Assembly (NCBI GenBank): GCA_944326475.1
Contig: CALVEC010000006.1
Coordinates: 62,001-126,000 of the forward strand
DNA length: 64,000 bases
Direction: 5' to 3'
Origin: Candidatus Gastranaerophilales bacterium
Lineage (GTDB): Bacteria > Cyanobacteriota > Vampirovibrionia > Gastranaerophilales > Gastranaerophilaceae
The notes below the pieces were generated by a model that was not told the origin of the DNA, made no database searches, and saw nothing but the letters and a program-made list of their open reading frames with translations. Shown one piece after another: positions 40,701 through 47,256 of the stretch (the first letter of the stretch is position 1; each line of letters starts with the position of its first letter). A program made the position numbers and the translations under genes.

Positions 40701-42096
40701 TAAGCCCCTCAATCAGTACGGTTTTTGTCTGGTTTGCGGAAAAAGATTCAATTTGGGCATTCGGATTTACAACATTCACTGCAGTGGCTTTGCCCGTATT
40801 GTCAGTATATGTGTTTGTGCCTGTGCCGCCGTTTATAATCGCTCCTGTTCCGTTTTTTATCAGAAATGTATCATCCCCGCCTTCACCAAAAAGACGTTTT
40901 GGATAATTATTATCATTTCTGTCAACCACAAAATAGTCATTCCCCTCGCCTCCGTATACTGTCTGATGGGCAAAACCATAAAGATTAAAAGTATCATTGC
41001 CGTTGCCGCCATAGTATGTTGAGTCCCTGGAATATGAAGTGATAGTGTCGTTTCCGTCCTCCCCGTACACAACTGCATTTTTGCCGTAAGTTGTGATAGT
41101 GTCATCACCCGCACCGCCATAACACTGATTCGATTGTCCGAGCCTGCTTTCTGATGAAAAAAGTATAGTATCGTTCTTATTCCCAGTTCTTATAATATTG
41201 TTTTTTCCGACTATTTCAAGATTGTATTCAACATCCTTGTCTTTTGCTGATATTTCAAAGTCAGAGCAGATAAACGTCGTCACCCCGTTTTCAACCGAGT
41301 AAGAAAGCTGCTGCGCATTTCCGGAACGGTTCTTTGCAGTATAAGTCCTGCCGTCAACAACAATCTCAAGTGTCTGACTACCCGAAAAATCTACGGCTCC
41401 GGAAACCGCCGTACCGGGGTCAGCCAGAGGTGTAACCGTTACCTGCGGATTTGCGGAAGTCGCTGCCGCCGCAGTTTTTACAGAAGATGCCGAGGAATTT
41501 TGCAAAAGCCTGCTCAACGGTTGTGTAGTATCATCACGGGATAGTACATCACTGTCAAATACAGTTTTTGTCAAACTATACGACCTGCCGTTTACGCGAA
41601 AGCCTGATTCTGAAAGGGTATTCCTTGTACCCCCCCCCCCCGAAACGCCGAAAACACCTGCTGCGTCTGCAATTACATTCTCTCCAAGAATTTTTAACCC
41701 GTTAAACTGCGCCCCTTCTTTGAGTTGAAACAACTGAGCCACCAGCGCATCAGCCTCTTGCTGAAAAGCTGTCCTTGATTTTTCATCATAAATCCCGTTT
41801 GCCGCCTGTACAGATAAATCCCTGAGTCTGTTAAGCATATCAACCATATTTGCATAAGTACCATCCGCCGTCTGGAGCAGAGATATACCGTCTTGTGTAT
41901 TTTTTTGCGCCTGCCTCAGCCCCCTGATTTGTGCGGTCATTTTTGATGACACAAACATGCCCGCAGCGTCGTCGGCAGCGCGATTCACCTTATACCCCGT
42001 GCTCATTCTTTCGAGCGCGGTGTTAAGGCTGTTTGTTGCGATATTCAAATTTCTCTGCGTCGTTAAGACCGACGGGTTGAAATTTGTGGTTATCAT
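37789..42096 (-). CDS. Giant flagellin with RTX-like calcium-binding repeats (flagellin 1)
   Basis: A 1,435-residue flagellin, about three to five times usual length. Residues 1-140 are the N-terminal D0/D1 coil (MITTNFNPSVLTTQRNLNIA, NRAADDAAGMFVSSKM) and residues 1310-1435 the matching C-terminal coil (IDADIAEESAAFTKNQILQQ ... LVLSLIG). The middle, about 240-1300, holds four units of a ~70-residue beta module (KTVLIEGLRYEI, KTLTIGGIKYTV and similar), each followed by Gly/Asp nonapeptide-like repeats (GGAGDDTI, GEDGNDTI, GGNGNDTF) as in RTX beta-rolls that bind calcium. A 12-G run sits at codons 152-156. The leader and 5' coding DNA almost match the flagellin at 56180. Confidence 0.9.
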   Translation of the reverse strand: MITTNFNPSVLTTQRNLNIATNSLNTALERMSTGYKVNRAADDAAGMFVSSKMTAQIRGLRQAQKNTQDGISLLQTADGTYANMVDMLNRLRDLSVQAANGIYDEKSRTAFQQEADALVAQLFQLKEGAQFNGLKILGENVIADAAGVFGVSGGGGTRNTLSESGFRVNGRSYSLTKTVFDSDVLSRDDTTQPLSRLLQNSSASSVKTAAAATSANPQVTVTPLADPGTAVSGAVDFSGSQTLEIVVDGRTYTAKNRSGNAQQLSYSVENGVTTFICSDFEISAKDKDVEYNLEIVGKNNIIRTGNKNDTILFSSESRLGQSNQCYGGAGDDTITTYGKNAVVYGEDGNDTITSYSRDSTYYGGNGNDTFNLYGFAHQTVYGGEGNDYFVVDRNDNNYPKRLFGEGGDDTFLIKNGTGAIINGGTGTNTYTDNTGKATAVNVVNPNAQIESFSANQTKTVLIEGLRYEITNNSGSAQDFLCQNSNGKIRFLSNSFTIKALDNVSRNVELVAWLISYYASDAGDTITANTVSNIYGGNGNDTITVGCANGGVLVKAGGGNDRITVNAGTPDTRIDAGDGDDILTVNTDYGGSSIVGGAGNDTFYIQGSVGSFIDGGDGDDTFNLQGSNYTIAGGSGNNTVTGNLSGNLYTDMSNSNGKLTEVVFTSANQTKTLTIGGIKYTVQNLTDSFYSGQEKTLTYSYNAATGEVTFAGNFFKITGESGKAHNIILEGGNNQLYTGSKNDTIVINGNGNTVHAGSGDDKIVHNGTFINTIYGEDGNDRIEINKRNDYLVSGGNGNDEIIIRANTVSNVQGNAGDDTYTITSSGIIVTDTEGSNVFNIDGSGNSITAGSGHDSFSVNGNDNVVRGSGGDDYYVVTGDQNLVDGGTGMNYFEDYGNNNTFANVTVDPNSNTIIFVTKNQVEEVTIAGEKYVFKNTNHDNTSPASNQVSYSYNQNTGELLIIGSDITLECADDVENNIKLRGDNNVIQGGSLDDKITVETGTNNYIYGNSGDDEINMKTENNHLFGNDGNDTITVDAANGANEIDGGAGDDIINVNSSNNTNIKTGDGNDNLTIRGNSNTADMGNGNDKLLVVGDSNNVTSTSGDNAFTVSGNKNTITGGSGNETIIVSGSENNVSSGTGDDDFEIYGDSNKLSSVSGENEFYIEGDSNTVTGGTDKDTVTIEGDKNIADTGSGNEHITVSGSENNVTSGDGDDNFDVNGNSNILASTSGNNEFDINGSYNEVTGGSGIDNITLTGDENIAQGGDENDIFVVQSGNLNNIDGNAGDRNLLYDNGVDTIYKNVIPVKYNPTEIRLQIGANTDDSITITLGVGFDDFELDFSTAESAAENIVKIDSLMEQINTQRAEIGAVLNRLDSVMTSQITNIENLTSSRSTIIDADIAEESAAFTKNQILQQTASALLAQSQNIHASLVLSLIG
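41630..41641 (-). repeat. Homopolymeric G12 tract in flagellin 1 (phase-variation candidate)
   Basis: Twelve consecutive C on the forward strand, that is G12 on the coding strand, encode S-GGGG-T (TCG GGG GGG GGG GGT). The frame is open at this length. Gain or loss of one G would shift frame after about 155 residues and remove the RTX region and C-terminal coil. Confidence 0.8.
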
Positions 42097-42160
42097 TTGT
42101 TTTCCCTTTTAACTTTTATTTTTTTCCTGTTCTTTGCCGGAATCCGGCGGGGTATTGACA
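42097..42160 (-). promoter_or_regulatory. Conserved flagellin leader, copy at flagellin 1
   Basis: Reading toward the gene: CGCCGG-ATT-CCGGC hairpin, AAAGAACAGGAAAAAAATAA, AAGTTAAAAGGGAAAACAAATG. The part after CCGGC is identical to the leader at 56126-56179. AAGGGAA is the ribosome binding site; ACAGGA upstream resembles a CsrA target core. Confidence 0.65.
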
Positions 42161-42192
42161 GTGCGTCAATCGACGCGTCCTGCTCTACTTTG

Positions 42193-42291
42193 CCAACCCC
42201 CATCCCAGCCTTCCCCAAGTCGGGGAAGGAGTAGCTCCAAGCTTGTTTTATTCCCTCCCCTGCTTGGGGAGGGTTAGGGTGGGGAGCAACC
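42193..42291. repeat. Palindromic repeat family 2, copy b (unfilled form)
   Basis: On the reverse strand: GCTCCCCACCCTAACCCTCC, AAGCTTGGAGCTACTCCTTC, CCCGACTTGGGGAAGG, GGGATGGGGG. It matches 58039-58231 except that the GGATTTT...AAATCC filler present there is absent here, so this looks like the empty site. Confidence 0.65.
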
Positions 42292-42369
42292 CTCTGCATT
42301 TGTACAGATACTGAAACAAGTTCAGCATGACATTATATTTTTTGTCGGATTGGTGAATCCAACCTACTA

Positions 42370-42524
42370 CTGTCATGCTGAAGCGCCAGACGTTTGTGTC
42401 AGCTTTAATATTTCCATGTTCAGCATCTTACCGGCGCTGCGTTCAGCACATAATGCGAAGTGTGTAAGATCCTGAACACAGACGATTGTCACTGCGCTCC
42501 TGATTTATCGCTTCAGGATGACAG
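42370..42524. repeat. MITE-like palindromic repeat family 1, copy a
   Basis: Terminal inverted repeats CTGTCATGCTGAAGCG and CGCTTCAGGATGACAG bound 155 bp. The interior (GTTTGTGTCAGCTTTAATAT, TTCAGCATCTTACCGGCGCT, GCGAAGTGTGTAAGATCCTG) matches the reverse strand of 58270-58495. No coding capacity, so non-autonomous if mobile. Confidence 0.7.
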
Positions 42525-42589
42525 AAGTTTTTTGTATTTTAAAATACGTCTTTTGGTTTTCTATTCACTTTTCAATTTGCGATTTTTGC

Positions 42590-42640
42590 CGGTGTCCGGC
42601 GGGGTATTGCCGGTGTGTCATACGACGCACCATGTTATTT
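42590..42640 (-). repeat. Duplicated flagellin leader segment
   Basis: Reverse strand: CAATACCCCGCCGGA, then CACCGGCAAA. It repeats the leader sequence at 42135-42165 (CAATACCCCGCCGGATTCCGGCAAAG). The two copies flank the 42170-42580 block of palindromic repeats, as if the repeats had entered or expanded inside the leader. Confidence 0.55.
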
Positions 42641-42691
42641 TATTTCCATTGTCTTTATAATAACCCCTTTTTCTCTCTTGTTTAATTCTTA

Positions 42692-42723
42692 TTTAGTATG
42701 AAAAAATTGATACTAAAGTTGGA
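42692..42723 (-). promoter_or_regulatory. Inverted repeat in the probable flagellin 1 promoter region
   Basis: TTTAGTAT-N10-ATACTAAA. On the flagellin strand the flank reads ATCCAACTTTAGTATCAATTT, which resembles TCCAAACTTTAGTACAATTT upstream of the flagellin at 56180. It is about 600 bases from the flagellin 1 start because the leader is filled with repeats. Likely an activator or sigma-factor site. Confidence 0.45.
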
Positions 42724-42760
42724 TTTTTGAGGTTTTTTAGAAAAAACGACACTATCCGTT

Positions 42761-43471
42761 TTAATTCGTTTTTTTACCTGCAATTGCTTTTGTGTCCGAA
42801 AGGGTTAGTTTTATAAAGCTTTTAGCCTCATTAATCGGAACAGCAAAGCCTATACCTATATTAGAAACGTTATTGTCGGGGTTATATATAGACTGGCTTA
42901 TGCCAATGACTTCGCCTTTGATATTTACAATCGGACCGCCGGAGTTACCGGGATTTATTGCCGCATCGGTTTGTATTTTGTTTCTTGTATAATCAATCCT
43001 TGAAATAATACCTGTCGTCAAGGTTCCGTTAAACCCGAACGGGTTTCCTATTGCAAGCACTCTCTGCCCGACTTTAACTTTTGCGGAATCACCGAGTTTC
43101 AATGTCGGAAGCTCTCTTTTGGGATTGATTTTTATAAGAGCTAAATCATTGTCTTTACCAAGCACAGATATTGTTTCGCCTTTATAAACCTCTCCCGAAG
43201 AAATCGTAATTTGTATGTCCGAGGCATTTGAAATAACATGCGAACTGGTTAAAATAATACCTTTTGAATCGATTATACATCCCGTTCCGCTGGAAGTCCC
43301 GTCTTTCATCTCCGCATCAACAACCACAATTGCAGGAGTTATACGTTCATAAATGTTTGTGATGGCACTGTCATCATCGCTCTTGTTCAGGTTAATGATT
43401 GCCGCTTCGGCTGTTTGTATTGAATATCCGAATGTAATAACCGTTAAAAATACGCACAAAAACTCTCTCAC
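42761..43471 (-). CDS. HtrA/Deg-like periplasmic serine protease without PDZ domain
   Basis: A 236-residue exported trypsin-like protease. Signal peptide MREFLCVFLTVITFGYSIQT-AEA. The catalytic triad is visible: His in LTSSHVISNA, Asp in GKDNDLALIKI, Ser in NPGNSGGPIVN. The IGNPFGFNGTLTTGIIS loop is typical of S1C (HtrA/DegP/DegQ) proteases. It ends right after the protease domain, so it lacks the PDZ domains that normally control oligomers and substrate delivery. Its role is probably envelope protein quality control. It lies just upstream of the flagellin 1 promoter region on the same strand but is separated from that gene by over 600 bp. Confidence 0.88.
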   Translation of the reverse strand: MREFLCVFLTVITFGYSIQTAEAAIINLNKSDDDSAITNIYERITPAIVVVDAEMKDGTSSGTGCIIDSKGIILTSSHVISNASDIQITISSGEVYKGETISVLGKDNDLALIKINPKRELPTLKLGDSAKVKVGQRVLAIGNPFGFNGTLTTGIISRIDYTRNKIQTDAAINPGNSGGPIVNIKGEVIGISQSIYNPDNNVSNIGIGFAVPINEAKSFIKLTLSDTKAIAGKKTN

Positions 43472-43657
43472 TGCTTGTTCCTCCGTAATCTCTCGCTCGA
43501 TTTCCTACATTATTTTGTTGTTTAAGGTTTTTTGTAATACACTACCGGCTCGCACAAGAGAGGAATAAAATGCACAAAACAATATGAAATATTTTGCAAA
43601 TACATCTTGTTTTTTCGGCATTCTCGGACTATTATTAGAAAGTACCCGGAGATAGTT

Positions 43658-44074
43658 ATGGCGGTTATTAACGAAAAATTTTTGATAAACACCAGGGGTT
43701 TTACGGACATAATCGATATCACCCAGAAGGTAAAATCCGTTGTTTACAACCATAATGTAAAAAACGGAACAATTGTTGTTGCTATCGCAGGCAGCACAGC
43801 CAGCATAACTACTATTGAGTATGAACCCGGGCTTTTAAAAGATTTACCGGCGATTTTAGATGAAATTGCCCCGCAAAATAAAGAATACCACCATGATGAT
43901 ACCTGGCATGACGGAAACGGATATGCGCATGTCAGAGCATCGCTTTTGGGCAGCTCGACCACTGTACCGCTGATTGACGGTGCAATGGTTCTCGGCACCT
44001 GGCAGCAGATTGTACTTATTGATTTTGACAACAAGCCGCGTGCAAGAAATGTTTACGTGCAAATAATAACTTAA
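43658..44074 (+). CDS. yjbQ: YjbQ-family protein (UPF0047)
   Basis: A 138-residue small soluble protein matching the YjbQ/UPF0047 family in length and motifs: GTIVVAIAGSTASITTIEYE, the metal-site run HHDDTWHDGNGYAHVRASL, and PLIDGAMVLGTWQQIVLID near the C-terminus. Some members have weak thiamin phosphate synthase activity; the true cellular role is unsettled. An in-frame ATG lies 51 bases upstream, but the start at 43658 has GGAGATAGTT ahead and matches the family N-terminus. It is followed 10 bases later by a methyltransferase gene, so the two form an operon. Confidence 0.88.
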   Translation: MAVINEKFLINTRGFTDIIDITQKVKSVVYNHNVKNGTIVVAIAGSTASITTIEYEPGLLKDLPAILDEIAPQNKEYHHDDTWHDGNGYAHVRASLLGSSTTVPLIDGAMVLGTWQQIVLIDFDNKPRARNVYVQIIT

Positions 44075-44084
44075 CGGATAGAAT

Positions 44085-45458
44085 ATGAAAGAAACAGCTA
44101 AAGATTATGCATTCAAAAATTTAAAAGGTTTTGTGTATTACAAAGATGGTCAACTCTGCAGAAAAGTCTCTTTGAGACAAAAAGAAGATTATACTGCATT
44201 TTTTGAAAGCGGTTTATACAAAAAACTTTTGGACAAAAAATATATATTGCAGATTGAAGAAACAGATTTTGAGGGTGATAGGAATAATTTTAAACAAATT
44301 GTTCATCAGGCGCCGTTTTATTACTCATATCCCTACGAATGGTCTTTTTCGCAGTTGAAAGACGCGGCTCTCTTGCTTATTGCGGCACAAAGACTGGCGG
44401 TTGAACACGGAATGACAATAAGTTCCGCAAAGTGTGAAAATATACAGTTCTTTGGCGGAAAGCCGCAAATTTTTGACCCGTTTATATTTGTAAAATATGA
44501 TGAAAACATAAACCGCGCGGTATATGAAGAATACTGCAGAATGTTTCTTGCTCCGCTGGCATTGATGAGTTATACGGATGTAAGACTGGGGCAGCTTTTA
44601 AAAACGTATACAAAAGGTATTCCGCTTGACCTTACCTGCCACATTCTGCCGTTGACAGCAAATCTCCACATGGGGCTTGTTACGCATATATTTAAACACG
44701 CGAAGCGTATAAAAGAGAGGGAATTGAAACAGACAAAATCTCAAAATACAAAAAAAGCAAACATAAACCAGATAAAAGAAACTTTGAAATCGCTATCTGA
44801 GTGTGTAAAATCGTTATCCTTCCCCGAGTCTAAAAACGAATGGGGCAATTATTACAAACATACAAGCTACTCGGATAAGGCGTTTTTTGCAAAAAAAGAA
44901 ATTATTACAAACTATCTCGATATTGTAAAGCCGCAGCTTGTTTATGACCTCGGTTCCAACAGAGGTAAGTTTTCAAGGATTGCGTCAAATAAAAAAATCT
45001 GCACTGTCGCATTTGATATTGATGCCGTGGCAGTGGAAAAAAATTATCTCCACGCAAAAAAAGCAAAAGAAACACACATTCTGCCGCTGCTGCAGGATTT
45101 GACAAATCCAAGTCCGGATATGGGTTTTATGAATGCGGAAAAAACAGGATTTCTGAAACGTTCAAGACCTGACTTAACGATGGCGCTGGCGCTGTTGCCG
45201 CATCTCGTGCTTAAAAATTCACTTTTGTTTGAAGATGTGGCTAAATTTTTGCGCACACTGTCTCAGTATCTGATTATTGAATTTATTCCGCACGAGGACA
45301 AAAAAGTCAAAGAGCTTTTAACCCAATGTACAAATGAACACCCTGAATACAACGAAGAACGCTTTCAAAAAGTCTTTGAAAAGTATTATGACGTTTTGGA
45401 ACAACATACCGTCGCTGATACAAAAAGAACGCTATATCTAATGAAGGTTAAAGAATAA
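44085..45458 (+). CDS. SAM-dependent methyltransferase with N-terminal extension
   Basis: A 457-residue protein. The C-terminal half is a class I methyltransferase: motif I at VYDLGSNRGKFSRIAS (about residue 285), the acidic end of strand 2 at VAFDIDAVAVEKNY, then the TMALALLPHLVLKN strand. The N-terminal 200 residues (FVYYKDGQLCRKVSL, QFFGGKPQIFDPF) are a separate domain that I do not recognise in detail but is found with such enzymes. Substrate unknown. It is co-transcribed with yjbQ. Its last 11 bases overlap the convergent gene at 45448. Confidence 0.75.
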   Translation: MKETAKDYAFKNLKGFVYYKDGQLCRKVSLRQKEDYTAFFESGLYKKLLDKKYILQIEETDFEGDRNNFKQIVHQAPFYYSYPYEWSFSQLKDAALLLIAAQRLAVEHGMTISSAKCENIQFFGGKPQIFDPFIFVKYDENINRAVYEEYCRMFLAPLALMSYTDVRLGQLLKTYTKGIPLDLTCHILPLTANLHMGLVTHIFKHAKRIKERELKQTKSQNTKKANINQIKETLKSLSECVKSLSFPESKNEWGNYYKHTSYSDKAFFAKKEIITNYLDIVKPQLVYDLGSNRGKFSRIASNKKICTVAFDIDAVAVEKNYLHAKKAKETHILPLLQDLTNPSPDMGFMNAEKTGFLKRSRPDLTMALALLPHLVLKNSLLFEDVAKFLRTLSQYLIIEFIPHEDKKVKELLTQCTNEHPEYNEERFQKVFEKYYDVLEQHTVADTKRTLYLMKVKE

Positions 45459-46056
45459 GGCTTTTAACTTCATAAAGCTGTTCAAGACGGGCTGAATCTA
45501 TTGCTGATTTTATTTTTTCAAATATAGTTTCAAGGTTTGTTTCATCCAATTCTTTTACAGAATCCGGAAGTTTTATATCTGCAGTAGTTTCTGCTTTTGT
45601 TAAAAATTCATTCATCGTTAGAAATTCTCTGTAAACATTGATGATTTCATCCCATTCCGGTTTTATGTCTTTTGCTTTTCCCATATAGTATTTGCAGTCT
45701 TTTTCAAACTGTTTAAGATATGAAATGATAAAATCAATCTCATGCAGTGCATCTTCCGGTTTTACATTTTTGCCTAAATACGAGTTTCCCTCAATTTTCT
45801 TAGGAGAATCCTTGTATTTTTTTGAAATATATGATGCCCACAAAAGACAGCCGAGATAAAATGCAACCGTGCTGTCTACAAGTCTCAAAAGCTGGGGATA
45901 GAACATTTTGAACTGAAATTTTTTTTGATGAGGCGCAGGAATGCTGTTTAGAATATTATAAGCCGATTCAATGTTCGGGGTAAAAATTACCGCGTGTTCA
46001 GAAAAACCCGGGTCAAAAGGAATCGTATCCATATTTTCTTGCAATTTGACAACCAT
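45448..46056 (-). CDS. Hypothetical helical cytoplasmic protein
   Basis: A 202-residue protein with no family I recognise. It has no signal peptide; one mildly hydrophobic stretch (LRLVDSTVAFYLGCLLWASYI) could be buried or membrane-associated. The rest is charged and helical. The ATG at 46056 with GAGG ten bases upstream is preferred over a TTG two codons earlier. The 3' end overlaps the convergent methyltransferase gene by 11 bp. Confidence 0.55.
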   Translation of the reverse strand: MVVKLQENMDTIPFDPGFSEHAVIFTPNIESAYNILNSIPAPHQKKFQFKMFYPQLLRLVDSTVAFYLGCLLWASYISKKYKDSPKKIEGNSYLGKNVKPEDALHEIDFIISYLKQFEKDCKYYMGKAKDIKPEWDEIINVYREFLTMNEFLTKAETTADIKLPDSVKELDETNLETIFEKIKSAIDSARLEQLYEVKSLIL

Positions 46057-46173
46057 TTGCAAAACCTCACTCTTTCATAAAAATTTACTATATATTTGAT
46101 TATAAAACTTTTTTTATTTAAAATAAAGAAAATTGTTGAGAAATCAAAAAATCTTAGGGTGAGAGAGGTAAAA

Positions 46174-47178
46174 ATGTCACTAAATGTATATCTTGGTATA
46201 GATGTCGGTTCAGTAACCACAAAACTTGCACTGGTTGATGAGTCCGGAAAATATGTGGACAGCTATATGCTCAGAACGGCAGGCAAGCCGGTATTGGCTG
46301 TGCAATCAGGCATGAGAGAACTTCTTAAAAAAGCTATCTGTGAATATAACGTTCAGGGTGTCGGAACTACAGGAAGCGGAAGAAATCTTGCAGGCGCTCT
46401 GGTCGGAGCTGATATGATTAAAAATGAAATCACTGCACACGCTGTTGCAGCAAGCACCTATGTCCCCGGAGTTCAGACTATCCTTGAAATAGGCGGACAG
46501 GACAGTAAAATTATTATTTTAAGAGACGGTATTGTTACGGATTTTGCAATGAATACAGTTTGCGCAGCAGGCACCGGAAGCTTTCTTGACCAGCAGGCAA
46601 ACAGATTAAATGTTCCAATCGAACAATTCGGTGAAACAGCCCTAAAATCAACGAATCCAGCTCGTATAGCAGGAAGATGCGGCGTTTTTGCAGAAAGCGA
46701 CCTTATTCACAAACAGCAGCTTGGTTATCCGGTCGAAGACCTTCTCTACGGGCTTTGTCAGGCACTTGTAAGAAACTATTTGAGCAACCTTGCACTCGGC
46801 AAGGAGCTTCTTCCTACCGTGACTTTCCAGGGAGGTGTTGCAACAAACTCCGGCATGGTTAAGGCATTTGAGGAAGCTCTCGGAACAGAAATAGTTGTTC
46901 CCAAAAACCATCAGACAATGGGTGCCATAGGTGCAGCGCTGCTCGCCATGGAAAATCATCAGTACACGGAAAATACTACAAAATTCAAAGGCTGGGAAGT
47001 CGGAGAAATGCATTTTAACTCTGTAACAAACCAGTGCACAGGCTGCTCAAACAATTGCGAGGTCATAACAATTGTAGAAGGAGACCTTGAAGACCCGCAT
47101 CCGCAAAATATAAAAGACATAAAAGGCAACATCATCGCACGATGGGGCGGAACTTGCGGCAGATGGGATATTTCATAA
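46174..47178 (+). CDS. Acyl-CoA dehydratase activase-type ATPase (BadF/HgdC family)
   Basis: A 334-residue ASKHA-fold ATPase of the 2-hydroxyacyl-CoA dehydratase activator family. It carries LGIDVGSVTTKLALVDE (phosphate 1), GVGTTGSGRNLAG, ILEIGGQDSKIIIL (phosphate 2) and FQGGVATNSGMVKAFE (adenosine). The two cysteines that ligate the dimer-bridging [4Fe-4S] cluster are present in NTVCAAGTGSFLDQQA and AGRCGVFAESDLIH. A C-terminal CTGCSNNCEV motif adds possible metal ligands, as in longer relatives. An in-frame ATG exists at 46096, but GAGAGAGG precedes the one at 46174. No dehydratase subunits lie nearby, so the partner is elsewhere or the protein has another target. Anaerobic lifestyle is implied. 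Confidence 0.85.
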   Translation: MSLNVYLGIDVGSVTTKLALVDESGKYVDSYMLRTAGKPVLAVQSGMRELLKKAICEYNVQGVGTTGSGRNLAGALVGADMIKNEITAHAVAASTYVPGVQTILEIGGQDSKIIILRDGIVTDFAMNTVCAAGTGSFLDQQANRLNVPIEQFGETALKSTNPARIAGRCGVFAESDLIHKQQLGYPVEDLLYGLCQALVRNYLSNLALGKELLPTVTFQGGVATNSGMVKAFEEALGTEIVVPKNHQTMGAIGAALLAMENHQYTENTTKFKGWEVGEMHFNSVTNQCTGCSNNCEVITIVEGDLEDPHPQNIKDIKGNIIARWGGTCGRWDIS

Positions 47179-47191
47179 TTTAACAAATTTC

Positions 47192-47220
47192 AAACAGAGC
47201 TTTTTGCTCTGTTTTTTTTA
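47192..47220 (+). terminator. Rho-independent terminator after the activase gene
   Basis: AAACAGAGC-TTTTT-GCTCTGTTTTTTTT: a 9-bp stem followed by eight T, 13 bases after the stop codon. Confidence 0.9.
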
Positions 47221-47256
47221 GCAAAAAAAAATTATCAGGAGATTTAATTAAACATC

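Noticed and set aside
37789-42096. A type I-secreted RTX toxin or adhesin
   Set aside because: Gly/Asp repeats suggest this, but both ends are unmistakable flagellin coils, there is no C-terminal type I secretion signal, and the leader matches another flagellin.
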